Positions 37,763 to 49,882 are shown, counted from the first letter of the stretch. The stretch is DNA of 64,000 bases from Methylotenera sp. (GCA_021732365.1 JAKFVD010000012.1:1-64000), one strand, 5' to 3'. The notes: a model not told the origin generated them from the letters alone. Numbers and translations are program-made.

Positions 37763-37840
37763 ACCGCACAATATCTAAAGTAAACCCGCTTTAGCACTCT
37801 GCTTCTAACAAATGTTTTAATCCGCATTTAACTCACCCTA

Positions 37841-37912
37841 TCTTGTTATTTTTATATTCTTTTTAGTTATAACAATATAAAAACAAATTCTTTTTAATTC
37901 TTTAAGCACCAC
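37841..37912 (+). promoter_or_regulatory. AT-rich leader of the sulfate operon, candidate CysB region
   Basis: Very A/T-rich stretch with a repeated ATTCTTTTTA (near 37857 and 37889) and a TTATA/TATAA arrangement around 37870. In proteobacteria CysB binds such AT-rich sites upstream of sulfate genes. The site assignment is inference. Confidence 0.35.
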
Positions 37913-37964
37913 TTTATAGTGAGCGCATTCGCATTTAAACGGTGTGGCATTAAAGACTTAAACA

Positions 37965-38165
37965 ATGACTTCTTTACAAACAAATCAAGCAACATCACAA
38001 ACTAACCAACAGGTTTTGGATGCTATTTTGCGCGCTGTGCAAGAGTTGAAAAATGGCTCTGGTTTTGGGTCGATAGAGATTGTCATACATGAAGGCCGTG
38101 TAACGCAAATTGAAAAACGTGAAAAATTGCGCTTACAGCAAGCCATCACAAGTTTAAGAAAATAA
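37965..38165 (+). CDS. YezD-family (DUF2292) small protein
   Basis: 66 residues; the second half reads LRAVQELKNGSGFGSIEIVIHEG then QIEKREKLR, the DUF2292 pattern. Such proteins often sit beside sulfate assimilation genes, which fits its place as the first gene before the porin and Sbp. The biochemical role is not known. The N-terminal 20 residues (Thr/Gln-rich) are not conserved. Confidence 0.82.
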   Translation: MTSLQTNQATSQTNQQVLDAILRAVQELKNGSGFGSIEIVIHEGRVTQIEKREKLRLQQAITSLRK

Positions 38166-38300
38166 TCATTTTCAATTAATCGCTACTTAACTGAAATAGA
38201 CCATTTTATGATGATCTTTTGACAGTTGAGCGCTCATCAATTTAAAGCAAAAGCTGTTTTGGACAACCAAGTTGCAGTTTAACTAAATAGGGAAAAAAAG

Positions 38301-40010
38301 ATGCAACATAAGAAACAATTGATTAAAAAAAGGTTAGTTCAAACATTGCTGGCTAATGGTATTTTACTAGCCACCCAATCGGCATTTGCTGAAGATGCTG
38401 TGCATTATGAAATTGACAAAGTGCCAGCTAAATTAACGCAACCACAAGTTACCGCTGAAGACGCTGAACAGGCAGAAAAAATTAAAGCACGTTTAGCTGA
38501 AATTGAGGCAGAAGCAAAAGCCGCTGCAGTGGCTGCAAATATAGCAAAAAATGGTTATTACGTTGAACGCAGAAGCTATGGTACTGGCCGCGAAACTGAG
38601 CCGCCACGCTATGTTAAGCAATTAAATAAAACTTGGCTGGGCGAATATGACGCTTTTGCTGATGTTGACTGGCTGGACGTAGGGTTAGAGCATCGCTTTC
38701 GCTACGAATATAGAGACAATGATTTTAGGCGCTCGCGTGACACCTTAGATGAGCCGTTTCTACATCGCACACGCGCCTATGTGGCCGTTAAAAATATCTT
38801 AGATCCGCTGCGCTTTACAGTGGAAATATCAGATGCAAGGCGTAATCATAGCCAATTTACCCGTGATTTCGATACGCGAGACATTGATTATGCTGAACCA
38901 CTTCAAGCTTATTTAGAACTGTATTTCAAAGAAACGCCTTTGGGAAAAGATGATTTGGGCAATGAAAGGCCGATTAGCATTAAGGCTGGTCGTATGGCGT
39001 TTGAACAGATTGATCGCCGTTTGATTGCACGCAATGAATGGCGCAACTCTACCAATACGTTTCAAGGTTTTCGTGCCAATATTGGCCAGCAAAAAAACGA
39101 TTGGTCTTTAGAATTGTTAGCGCTTAAACCTGTGCAGCGTTTTACAAACGAGCTGAATGAAGTGGATCACTCACAAGATTTTTATGGTGCGATTGGTGAT
39201 TGGAGGCGTTGGTCAGAATATGTAACGCTATCGCCCTATTATTTAGCCTTAAAGCAAGATGGCGATAAAGTAGAGTTTGACGCCAACGGCAGGCCCGCTT
39301 TAGCAAACACAAGAATTGATCGCCATATCCATACTGCTGGCCTTCGTGCTTATGGCGTAGTGGGAAAATCTGGCTGGGATTACGACGTTAACTATGCCAA
39401 ACAATGGGGTGAGCAAGATCGCCGCGCCAATAACGGTAATTTTATTGCAGAACTTGACCATGACGCTTACGCCTATAACTTAGAAGCTGGGTATACATTT
39501 TCGCACGCATGGAAACCACGTTTAAGCGCTAGCTACGGTTTTGCTAGCGGCGATAAAAACCAAACCGACACGGGCAATGAACGCTTTGAGCGCTTGTTTG
39601 GTTTTGCACGCCCTTGGTCTAATAATGATTATTTTCAGATGGAAAACATCAGCGCGCCAAAAGTCCGCGCAGAGTTTGAGCCGCAACTTTCATGGCTGCC
39701 AGGCTTAAAAGTAGATGCTGGCTACAGCTGGTACCGTTTAGATAGCGCGCGTGACCGCTGGAATAATGCAGGGCTTCGCGATACCACAGGCCGTAGCGGT
39801 AAAGATGTGGGGGAAGAAGTTGACGTGCGTGTGCGATTTCCCATCAACAAATATTCCTCAGTCAACTTAGGTTATGCCTATTTTTGGGCGGGTGACTTTA
39901 CCAAAAACACCACGCGCAATGTCACTCCTGGCGGCTTAACGGTGGCTGATCCAACCCGCCGCGATAACTCAGAATTTTTGTACGCCGAATTTACCGTGGG
40001 CGCTTTTTAA
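38301..40010 (+). CDS. Alginate-export-type outer-membrane porin
   Basis: 569-residue predicted beta-barrel. A signal peptide (about residues 1-30, ending ATQSAFAE) is followed by a short Ala/Glu-rich helix (about 50-75), then alternating strands to a C-terminal Phe (FTVGAF), the usual outer-membrane signature. LEHRFRYEYRDNDFRR, SIKAGRMAFEQIDRRLIAR and NTFQGFRANI resemble the alginate-export porin family. Between YezD and Sbp in the sulfate operon it probably passes sulfate or organosulfur anions; this is inferred from context. Confidence 0.82.
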   Translation: MQHKKQLIKKRLVQTLLANGILLATQSAFAEDAVHYEIDKVPAKLTQPQVTAEDAEQAEKIKARLAEIEAEAKAAAVAANIAKNGYYVERRSYGTGRETEPPRYVKQLNKTWLGEYDAFADVDWLDVGLEHRFRYEYRDNDFRRSRDTLDEPFLHRTRAYVAVKNILDPLRFTVEISDARRNHSQFTRDFDTRDIDYAEPLQAYLELYFKETPLGKDDLGNERPISIKAGRMAFEQIDRRLIARNEWRNSTNTFQGFRANIGQQKNDWSLELLALKPVQRFTNELNEVDHSQDFYGAIGDWRRWSEYVTLSPYYLALKQDGDKVEFDANGRPALANTRIDRHIHTAGLRAYGVVGKSGWDYDVNYAKQWGEQDRRANNGNFIAELDHDAYAYNLEAGYTFSHAWKPRLSASYGFASGDKNQTDTGNERFERLFGFARPWSNNDYFQMENISAPKVRAEFEPQLSWLPGLKVDAGYSWYRLDSARDRWNNAGLRDTTGRSGKDVGEEVDVRVRFPINKYSSVNLGYAYFWAGDFTKNTTRNVTPGGLTVADPTRRDNSEFLYAEFTVGAF

Positions 40011-40051
40011 GCGATCACACTGATTAAGTAAACAATATAAAAGGAATATAA

Positions 40052-41065
40052 ATGAATAATTTCACCAAAATAATTGCCGCTTTGGCATTAGCTTTACCCT
40101 TAGCTGCAATTTCAAATACAAGTGCAGCAGATATTACCTTGCTGAACGTTTCATACGACCCAACACGGGAGCTTTACCAAGATTTTAACGCCGCATTTAG
40201 CAGACACTGGCTAGAAAAAACAGGCGATAAAGTCACTGTTAAAACTTCGCACGGCGGCTCTGGCAAACAAGCCCGTGCGATTATTGATGGCTTGGATGCA
40301 GATGTAGCGACGCTGGCATTGGCTTATGACGTTGATCAACTTGCCGAAAAAGCGAAGTTAATCCCCAAAGATTGGCAAAAACGCTTACCGCACAATAGTT
40401 CGCCTTACACATCGACGATTGTATTGCTGGTGCGCAAAGGTAATCCTAAAAATATCAAGGATTGGGATGATTTAGTCAAACCCGGCGTTTCTGTGATTAC
40501 GCCTAACCCAAAAACTTCAGGCGGCGCACGTTGGAATTACCTAGCAGCTTGGGCATTTGCACAGAAAAAATATGGCAACGATGAAGCAAAAACCAAAGAG
40601 TTTGTCAGCAAACTACTTAAAAACGTACCAGTTTTAGATACTGGCGCACGTGGCTCAACCACTACTTTTGTGGAGCGCGGCATTGGCGATGTATTGCTGG
40701 CTTGGGAAAATGAAGCATTTTTAGCGCAAAAAGAGTTGGGTGTTGGCAGGTTTGAAATTGTTGTGCCATCACTTTCCATTCTGGCAGAGCCACCAGTCAC
40801 AGTTGTGGATAAATTTGCTAAAAAACATGGCAATGAAAAAGTCGCCAAAGCGTATTTGGATTATTTATACACAGAAGAAGGCCAGGAAATTGCCGCAAAA
40901 AATTACTACCGCCCTACTTTACAATCGGTGGCGAGTAAGTATGAGTCGCAATTCCCCAAAGTAAAGTTAGTGACCATTGACGAAGCGTTTGGCGGCTGGG
41001 CAAAAGCACAGAAAGTACACTTTTCAGATGGCGGCACTTTTGACAGAGTTTATCAAAATAAATAG
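40052..41065 (+). CDS. sbp: Sulfate/thiosulfate-binding periplasmic protein
   Basis: ABC transporter substrate-binding protein for sulfate. Signal peptide [19 protein letters not shown]...; mature part with [59 protein letters not shown] and [16 protein letters not shown]. 337 residues. Strong ribosome site AAAGGAATAT. Followed by the broken molbindin and a hairpin before cysT. Confidence 0.95.
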   Translation: MNNFTKIIAALALALPLAAISNTSAADITLLNVSYDPTRELYQDFNAAFSRHWLEKTGDKVTVKTSHGGSGKQARAIIDGLDADVATLALAYDVDQLAEKAKLIPKDWQKRLPHNSSPYTSTIVLLVRKGNPKNIKDWDDLVKPGVSVITPNPKTSGGARWNYLAAWAFAQKKYGNDEAKTKEFVSKLLKNVPVLDTGARGSTTTFVERGIGDVLLAWENEAFLAQKELGVGRFEIVVPSLSILAEPPVTVVDKFAKKHGNEKVAKAYLDYLYTEEGQEIAAKNYYRPTLQSVASKYESQFPKVKLVTIDEAFGGWAKAQKVHFSDGGTFDRVYQNK

Positions 41066-41161
41066 GTAACCATTATGAATAAAGCAATTTCGACCATTCA
41101 ATACCCCACAAATACCCAATTACTGGGCTTAAGCACAAACAATATTAAAGGAGAAAAAGTC

Positions 41162-41380
41162 ATGGCACTAATCGCAATCAATGTACGCAATCAGTTGCGT
41201 GGCAACATCAAAGCAATCGTTTGGGGAGATGTTGTCTCAGAAATCGAAGTAGAAACAGCGGCAGGCAACGTCACTTCGGTGATTACAACTCGCTCAATAT
41301 AAGAGTTAAAACTAGAAATTGGCACAGAAGTTTTAGCACTGGTAAAAGCAACCGATGTATCGATTGCAAAATTAAATTAG
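41162..41380 (+). pseudogene. Molbindin (Mop/TOBE) small protein interrupted by a stop
   Basis: Starts at ATG 41162 behind AAAGGAGAAAA and codes MALIAINVRNQLRGNIKAIV..., a molbindin/TOBE domain that binds molybdate or related oxyanions. At 41300-41302 a TAA stops translation after 46 residues. The same frame continues as ELKLEIGTEVLALVKATDV and stops at TAG 41378, giving a family-typical 72 codons. A single G-to-T change (GAA to TAA) would explain it. It may be a recent pseudogene, a sequencing error or a readthrough site. A longer ORF from 41075 adds 29 unsupported residues. Confidence 0.75.
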
Positions 41381-41405
41381 CTTATTAACCTGACCAATTA
41401 AAAAA

Positions 41406-41433
41406 TCAGGCAGCTTGCTTTAGTGCTGCCTGA
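41406..41433 (+). promoter_or_regulatory. Intra-operon hairpin before cysT
   Basis: 9-bp perfect stem TCAGGCAGC / GCTGCCTGA with a 10-base loop, no T-run. Position between the abundant-binding-protein genes and the permease genes suggests mRNA stabilisation or partial termination that lowers cysT output relative to sbp. Confidence 0.7.
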
Positions 41434-41453
41434 GCGATACTTAAGTAAACAAT

Positions 41454-42302
41454 ATGCACAAAAAATACAGTAAAAACGCAAAGCAAAACATACTTCCTGG
41501 CTTTAATTTATCGCTTGGATTTACTATTTTCTATCTCAGTTTGATTGTGCTGATTCCGCTATCGGCCGCGTTTATCAAAACCACCGAATTAAGTTTCAAT
41601 GAGTTTTGGGCGGTGGTGAGCGCGCCAAGAGTGGTCGCGTCTTATCAGTTAACGTTTGGCGCATCGTTAATTGGCGCACTCATCAACGCAGTATTTGGCC
41701 TACTCACTGCATGGGTTTTGGTGCGCTACAAGTTTCCAGGCAAAAAGATAATTGATGCGCTGGTGGATTTGCCTTTTGCGTTGCCAACTGCGGTGGCGGG
41801 TATTGCTTTAACCGCTGTGTATGCTGGAAATGGCTGGATTGGTCAGTGGATAGAACCGCTCGGCATTAAGATCGCGTTCACGCCCATCGGCGTGATTGTT
41901 GCGCTGACTTTTATTGGCTTACCGTTTGTAGTGCGCACCGTACAACCTGTGCTGGAAAATTTGGAAGCTGAAACCGAAGAAGCGGCGGCCAGCTTGGGCG
42001 CTAATCGTTGGCAAACATTTACAAAAATTATTTTCCCTGCGATTTGGCCAGCGTTATTGACAGGTTTTGCTTTAGCTTTTGCCAGGGCGATTGGTGAATA
42101 TGGTTCAGTCATTTTTATTGCGGGCAATGTGCCATTTGTATCTGAAATTACGCCGCTGATTATTATTACCAAGCTTGAGCAATACGAATATGCCAGCGCA
42201 ACGGCGGTTGCGGTGGTGATGCTAGTGATTTCATTTTTGCTGTTATTCGCGATTAATGGCTTGCAGTGGTGGGTGAATCGCCGCGCCAGCGCGCTTAGTT
42301 AA
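41454..42302 (+). CDS. cysT: Sulfate ABC transporter permease CysT
   Basis: Inner-membrane permease subunit, 282 residues with about six membrane helices. It has the ABC permease EAA loop (ETEEAAASLGANRWQTFTKIIFPAI, in parts) and the family segment FARAIGEYGSVIFIAGN. Pairs with CysW and the ATPase CysA downstream to import sulfate or thiosulfate. Short basic N-terminal tail (HKKYSKNAKQN). Confidence 0.94.
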   Translation: MHKKYSKNAKQNILPGFNLSLGFTIFYLSLIVLIPLSAAFIKTTELSFNEFWAVVSAPRVVASYQLTFGASLIGALINAVFGLLTAWVLVRYKFPGKKIIDALVDLPFALPTAVAGIALTAVYAGNGWIGQWIEPLGIKIAFTPIGVIVALTFIGLPFVVRTVQPVLENLEAETEEAAASLGANRWQTFTKIIFPAIWPALLTGFALAFARAIGEYGSVIFIAGNVPFVSEITPLIIITKLEQYEYASATAVAVVMLVISFLLLFAINGLQWWVNRRASALS

Positions 42303-42338
42303 CACATGAATCGTATGCAAAAACAAAAGGAATAATTG

Positions 42339-43238
42339 ATGTCAATTTCAACCACATTACCCGCATCGCAATACAGCAACTACCAAAACAAAGTCGCTCG
42401 AAGTCGCGCCACATCTGAGCCAGTTTGGGCGCGCTGGACTTTGATTGCCATTGTATTGTTGTTTTTAACCTTGTTTTTAATCGTGCCGTTGGCGGCGGTT
42501 TTTACCGAAGCTTTACGCAAAGGTTTTGACACTTACATCACCGCATTAACCGACCCAGATGCGCTGTCATCTATCAAACTCACCTTAATCGCAGCCGCGA
42601 TTGCGGTGCCGCTTAATTTGGTGTTTGGGGTTGCAGCGGCGTGGGCAATCGCTAAATTTGAGTTTCGTGGCAAAAGCATACTCATCACGTTAATCGATTT
42701 ACCTTTCGCGGTTTCGCCTGTGATTGCAGGTTTGATTTACGTGTTAATTTTCGGACTGCAAGGCTGGTTTGGATCAACCTTGTTGGATCACGATATTAAG
42801 GTGGTTTTCGCGATTCCTGGCATTGTGTTGGCGACCATTTTTGTCACCTTTCCGTTTGTCGCGCGCGAGCTGATTCCTTTAATGCAAGCGCAAGGCAAAG
42901 AGGAAGAAGAAGCCGGTTTAGTGCTAGGCGCATCAGGCTGGCAGATTCTGTGGCGCATCACGCTGCCGAATGTGAAATGGGGCTTGTTATATGGCGTAAT
43001 TTTAACCAATGCGCGCGCTATGGGCGAGTTCGGCGCGGTATCAGTGGTTTCTGGGCATATTCGCGGGTTAACTAACACACTGCCTTTGCATGTTGAAATT
43101 TTATATAACGAATACAACTACGCAGCCGCTTTTGCGGTTGCTTCATTACTCGCCATATTAGCGCTGGTGACGCTGCTGCTGAAAAGCTTTGTGGAATGGA
43201 AAGTAGCTAGAGATGCCCAAATTGATGAAAAGTCTTGA
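42339..43238 (+). CDS. cysW: Sulfate ABC transporter permease CysW
   Basis: Second permease subunit, 299 residues from ATG 42339 (ribosome site AAAAGG); a TTG one codon upstream is the alternative. About six membrane segments; the EAA loop reads EEEEAGLVLGASGWQILWRITLP (in parts), then NARAMGEFGAVSVVSGHIRG. Lies 36 bases after cysT. Confidence 0.94.
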   Translation: MSISTTLPASQYSNYQNKVARSRATSEPVWARWTLIAIVLLFLTLFLIVPLAAVFTEALRKGFDTYITALTDPDALSSIKLTLIAAAIAVPLNLVFGVAAAWAIAKFEFRGKSILITLIDLPFAVSPVIAGLIYVLIFGLQGWFGSTLLDHDIKVVFAIPGIVLATIFVTFPFVARELIPLMQAQGKEEEEAGLVLGASGWQILWRITLPNVKWGLLYGVILTNARAMGEFGAVSVVSGHIRGLTNTLPLHVEILYNEYNYAAAFAVASLLAILALVTLLLKSFVEWKVARDAQIDEKS

Positions 43239-43303
43239 TAGTTAATACTAAGTTAAAAATACTTAACCATTAAAAATGATGAAAAAATGAAACTGGATTA
43301 AAC

Positions 43304-44389
43304 ATGAGCATTGAAATTAAAAATATCAGAAAAAACTTTGGTAGCTTTAGTGCGCTGAACGATGTGAGTTTAGATGTACCTAGCGGTGAGTTAGTCGCTT
43401 TGCTTGGCCCATCGGGTTGCGGCAAAACAACTTTGCTGCGCATTATTGCTGGCCTGGAAACGCCAGATTCAGGCAGCATTCATTTTCATGGTGCCGATGC
43501 GACTGTGCAAAAAGTGCGTGAGCGCGAAGTAGGCTTTGTGTTTCAACATTACGCTTTGTTTCGCCATATGACTGTGTTTGAAAATGTCGCATTTGGCTTG
43601 CGCGTGCGTCCCAAAGAAACACGCCCAACGGACGCTGAAATTAAAAGACGTGTGCATGAATTGTTAGAATTGGTGCAACTGGATTGGTTGGCAGACCGCT
43701 ACCCACCGCAATTATCAGGCGGCCAGCGCCAGCGTATTGCCTTGGCACGCGCATTGGCAGTTGAGCCAAAAGTGTTATTGCTGGATGAGCCGTTTGGTGC
43801 GCTGGATGCCAAAGTGCGCAAAGAATTGCGCCGTTGGTTACGCCGCTTGCATGATGAGTTACACATTACTAGTATTTTTGTGACGCACGACCAAGAAGAA
43901 GCGCTAGAAGTATCTGACCGCGTGGTAGTAATCAACAAAGGCCAAATTGAGCAAATCGGATCACCGCAAGAAGTTTACGATCATCCTGTGTCGCCATTTG
44001 TTTATCAATTCCTAGGCAATGTGAATCAATTTCAAAGTCAAATTCATCAGGGCGAAGCCAATATTGGCGGCATCGGCTTAAAAATTAACGCGCATCACGA
44101 TACCAAACACAGTGCAGGTTTGGCCTATGTGCGCCCACATGATATTGAAATCCATAAAGTGCGCAATGGCGAAGCGCCTGCTTTTGAAGCGGTTATTCAT
44201 TATATTCATGCGATTGGCCCGCTGGTGAGGTTGGAATTGCAACGTGCCGACCAATCTGGATTGATTGAAGCTGAACTGACGCAAGAACGCTTTCGCGAAT
44301 TGGATTTAAGCCAAGGTGAAAACGTATTTGTTTACCCCAGAAACGTGCGGGTATTTTTAAATCAGGCGATACCTCGCGATATCGCCTGA
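43304..44389 (+). CDS. cysA: Sulfate/thiosulfate import ATPase CysA
   Basis: ATPase of the sulfate importer. Walker [18 protein letters not shown]-loop VFQHYALF, signature [15 protein letters not shown], Walker [13 protein letters not shown], and H-loop [10 protein letters not shown]. The C-terminal third (residues about 240-361) is a TOBE-like regulatory region. 361 residues. Last gene of the operon; a hairpin overlaps its stop. Confidence 0.96.
   Translation: MSIEIKNIRKNFGSFSALNDVSLDVPSGELVALLGPSGCGKTTLLRIIAGLETPDSGSIHFHGADATVQKVREREVGFVFQHYALFRHMTVFENVAFGLRVRPKETRPTDAEIKRRVHELLELVQLDWLADRYPPQLSGGQRQRIALARALAVEPKVLLLDEPFGALDAKVRKELRRWLRRLHDELHITSIFVTHDQEEALEVSDRVVVINKGQIEQIGSPQEVYDHPVSPFVYQFLGNVNQFQSQIHQGEANIGGIGLKINAHHDTKHSAGLAYVRPHDIEIHKVRNGEAPAFEAVIHYIHAIGPLVRLELQRADQSGLIEAELTQERFRELDLSQGENVFVYPRNVRVFLNQAIPRDIA
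44362..44389. terminator. Hairpin overlapping the cysA stop
   Basis: 10-bp perfect stem TCAGGCGATA / TATCGCCTGA with an 8-base loop; the stop TGA is inside the right arm. The T-run after it is weak (CTTAATTT). It may terminate cysA and, on the other strand, katG, whose end is 39 bases away. Confidence 0.6.
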
Positions 44390-44427
44390 CTTAATTTCGA
44401 TACTATTTTAGTGTTAAGTATCTGCGA

Positions 44428-46653
<2,226 letters not shown>

Positions 46654-46707
46654 TTAAAAAACCAAACGCATGCTGAATATGTGCTGTGATATTTCGATGG
46701 CGCTGGC

Positions 46708-46736
46708 AATCACAGTGATTTATTCAACTGAGTTGA
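46708..46736. promoter_or_regulatory. Two tandem 13-bp palindromes upstream of katG
   Basis: AATCACAGTGATT (46708-46720) and TCAACTGAGTTGA (46724-46736) are perfect palindromes about one and a half helical turns apart, 80-107 bases before katG. They are candidate operators; neither matches the OxyR spacing pattern I know. Confidence 0.5.
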
Positions 46737-46886
46737 TTCTTAAATGGTTATCCTCATTTTGTGTATTTTTAGTCCGCAAAAAAAATTGTGAACCTAATCA
46801 GTTTAACCATTGAGATTTAAATAAGCGTAAGCAATAGCGCTTGCTAAACTTGGACATATACATGATTCAGCACATGAAAAAACCAT

Positions 46887-46921
46887 GAGTCAGAAATAAG
46901 CAAATTGCTTACTGCTGGCTC
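46887..46921. ncRNA. Long hairpin in the katG gap, possible small RNA
   Basis: Outer stem GAGTCAG / CTGGCTC (one G-U), a 3x3 internal loop, then TAAGCAA / TTGCTTA closing on one base. No promoter could be assigned. It could equally be a terminator or protein-binding site. Confidence 0.25.
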
Positions 46922-47080
46922 ATTAGCTAATTGGCCAAGTTGGCGTTTTTACAGATTTGATGGAATGCTTTTAATTGAACTTGCGCATCGCTAACTTAAG
47001 CTTAGCTGCGTTTTTTTAGGGGAATTAGCTTGGTTGATATTGACTTACTGTAGATGAATAATTGCTTTATTCAATCAGAC

Positions 47081-49882
47081 TTAACACATTTTTGAGTGCC
47101 AAAACTGCTCAAACTCTTGTGGGGCAATTGGTTTTGAAAATAAATATCCTTGCGCGTAATCGCAGCCAGCACCTGCCAACAAGTCATATTGCTCTTGGGT
47201 TTCCACACCCTCTGCAATCACTCGCATGCCCAGCTTATGTGCCATCAATATAATCGCTTCACACAAGCCCATGTCACTAGAATCAGCGGTCATGTTTTTA
47301 ACAAAAGACTGATCAATTTTAATGTAATCAATATCATATTTTTTTAAATAAGATAGCGATGAATAGCCAGTGCCAAAATCGTCAATCGCCACCTGAATGC
47401 CTGCATCTCTGAATTTAAGTAGCTTATTCGCAACGGTATCGCTTACATCAAGCAAAGAGCCTTCAGTAATTTCAACCACAATACTACCGCCTGGCAGGCC
47501 GAATTTTTCTAAATTATCAATCCAAGTAAGGCTAGGATTTTTAAATTGAACGGGGGATTTATTAATACTGATTTGAAAATCTGGGTGTAGCGCAACACGC
47601 CACTTTTGCACTTGTTGTATTGCTTCGCGAAACACCCACTCGCCCAACTCATAAATGAGGCCAGTATCTTCTGCAATTGGAATAAATTGGCCTGGGCTAA
47701 TCAAACCTAATTGCGGATGATGCCAGCGAATTAAGGCTTCTGCCTTGAGTATTTTCTCTGTTTTTATTTCAATAATAGGCTGATAAACCAGCCTAAACTC
47801 TTCTCTTTTAGCTGCATGTCTAAGGTCATTCGCCAAACGCATTCTAGATTGAGCTGCCGCTTGCATAGACGGCGTAAAATAACTGTAACGATTACGGCCT
47901 GCCGCTTTGGCAACATACATGGCTTGATCAGCATTTTTTAATAGATTATCAAAGTCGATGGCGTCAGTTGGGTATAAAGTAATCCCAATACTGGCTGACA
48001 TATAAATGGGCTCTGCGCCTAGCTCAAATGGTCTGATTAATTGAACTAGGATGTTTTCGGCAATCCGTTCAGAGTTGCTTAAGTCATCCATTTCACTCAA
48101 TAAAATGACAAACTCATCACCACCCAAACGCGCTACTGTATCTGTTTCGCGCACACAGCCTTTTAGTCTTAAAGCAACGGCCTTTAACAAGTCGTCACCT
48201 CGGTCATGGCCCATGGTGTCGTTCACTTCTTTAAAGTGGTCAAGGTCTAAAAACATTACGGCCAGTGACAATCCTGTGCGCTCTAATTTTCTGATTTCTT
48301 GCTCTAAACGATCTCTAAACATACGGCGATTGGGCAAACCAGTCAATGCATCAAAATTAGCTTGATGCCAGATTAAATCTTCTGCTTCTTTTTGCTTGCT
48401 AATGTCGCGCACAATTCCCAGCACACTGCGCTTGCCACGAAACTCTACGCGCGAGGCATGCAAATCCATCCAGATAGACTGCTGACCACCTTTCATCAGA
48501 AACTCAGCCTGATAATGTTTCACTGGCTCTTTATCGTTTGCCACTCGCAAGGCAAATCGTTGATTCCATAACTCTAAATACGCAGGTGCCACCACTTTAT
48601 CAAACGGTAATCCTATAAACTCTTCGTATTCGTAACCCAGCATTTTTGGCAATATAGGGTTACAAAAGATAAAACGGTAATCTTGCGCAACAAAAACACC
48701 GTCTACCATTGCTTCTAACAAAGCGCGCTGATTCGAATCACTCTCTCTTAAAGCTGCCTCAATTTTCTTAAATTCATCAATATCGGCATGTGTGCCAACT
48801 ACGCGCTCAGAGCGGCCTTTGTCATTAAAGCTCACCACTTTGCCACGGCTTAGCACCCATTTATAATCCCCATTTTTACACTTAACACGATGCTCAATGG
48901 CGTATCTGTCGGCTTTACCAAGCGCATAAGCTTGCAAGGCCTCTAGCACTCTGGGTAAGTCTTCTGGGTGTACCAATCGCTCACACTCCATTACGGTAGT
49001 GACATGATCGTCATCGCTGTAACCTAACATTTCGTTCCACTGACTTGAGTATTTCACCTCATTGGTAATCACATTCCAATCCCAAACACCGTCACGCGCG
49101 CCGTCAAGGGCAAATTTCCAGCGCTCCTCATTCATTCGGATAGCATCTAATAGCTTTAAATCTTTCACTACAATTCGCCGCGTTAAAAAAACACCTATTG
49201 CCATCAATACAACAGTAAAAATAATCATAAAAGTCACAATCAACGCCTGTGCTTTTCGAGATGCTTCGCCCAACGCGTTTGAAAATGCGTCTTCAATAGG
49301 GGTTAATTGAAAATTGAGTTGATTTACTTGCGCGATAAGCTGATTGACCTTTTCTTGATTCACATCACCATCAGCAATATGGCGGTGCATTTGTTCCGCC
49401 AGCTTAACAATCTGCTCTATCATCTGGTCGCCCTGCTCCCAGTAGTCAATTGATGGCTGCATTAAACTAGTATGTTGAAAGTTGAGAAACAACGTCACCA
49501 TGCCTGAAACGTCATCAGGGTTGTTCTTGGCTTTAATAAATGCATTCGTTGCTTGCATAATATTAGGCTTAGATTTTTGCAAGGCCAAACGCGCAACTTT
49601 GTCTTGCAGAGGTACTTCTATCTCAAGTAAAAATTGCTGATAATCTAATTCAGCATGCGTTTCAGCATATCGGTTTAAATGATAGATAGATTCTTTTTGT
49701 GATTTTGACCAAAGGCTTTCACCACTCACATAAGCCCTCACTGCAGACAGCGCGCTCATGCTAACAACGCCAAGAAACAGTAAAAGCGCCACAATAAAAC
49801 AAAATGGCCAGATAGTTTGTATCAGCTGCTTACTCACCGCAGTGGTATTAAATAGTTGAATAAGTGATTTTTTAATATTCAT
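47081..49882 (-). CDS. Membrane PAS-PAS-GGDEF-EAL cyclic-di-GMP enzyme
   Basis: 933 residues: membrane segment about 25-47, a roughly 160-residue periplasmic helical sensor, a second segment about 212-235, PAS domains about 250-375 and 380-500, GGDEF about 520-680 and EAL about 695-930. The synthase motif is RLGGDEF; the phosphodiesterase motif is EALIRW, followed by DDFGTGYSSL. Both catalytic motifs look intact, so it may make or break c-di-GMP. Ligand unknown. It stands alone beside recQ. Confidence 0.92.
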   Translation of the reverse strand: MNIKKSLIQLFNTTAVSKQLIQTIWPFCFIVALLLFLGVVSMSALSAVRAYVSGESLWSKSQKESIYHLNRYAETHAELDYQQFLLEIEVPLQDKVARLALQKSKPNIMQATNAFIKAKNNPDDVSGMVTLFLNFQHTSLMQPSIDYWEQGDQMIEQIVKLAEQMHRHIADGDVNQEKVNQLIAQVNQLNFQLTPIEDAFSNALGEASRKAQALIVTFMIIFTVVLMAIGVFLTRRIVVKDLKLLDAIRMNEERWKFALDGARDGVWDWNVITNEVKYSSQWNEMLGYSDDDHVTTVMECERLVHPEDLPRVLEALQAYALGKADRYAIEHRVKCKNGDYKWVLSRGKVVSFNDKGRSERVVGTHADIDEFKKIEAALRESDSNQRALLEAMVDGVFVAQDYRFIFCNPILPKMLGYEYEEFIGLPFDKVVAPAYLELWNQRFALRVANDKEPVKHYQAEFLMKGGQQSIWMDLHASRVEFRGKRSVLGIVRDISKQKEAEDLIWHQANFDALTGLPNRRMFRDRLEQEIRKLERTGLSLAVMFLDLDHFKEVNDTMGHDRGDDLLKAVALRLKGCVRETDTVARLGGDEFVILLSEMDDLSNSERIAENILVQLIRPFELGAEPIYMSASIGITLYPTDAIDFDNLLKNADQAMYVAKAAGRNRYSYFTPSMQAAAQSRMRLANDLRHAAKREEFRLVYQPIIEIKTEKILKAEALIRWHHPQLGLISPGQFIPIAEDTGLIYELGEWVFREAIQQVQKWRVALHPDFQISINKSPVQFKNPSLTWIDNLEKFGLPGGSIVVEITEGSLLDVSDTVANKLLKFRDAGIQVAIDDFGTGYSSLSYLKKYDIDYIKIDQSFVKNMTADSSDMGLCEAIILMAHKLGMRVIAEGVETQEQYDLLAGAGCDYAQGYLFSKPIAPQEFEQFWHSKMC

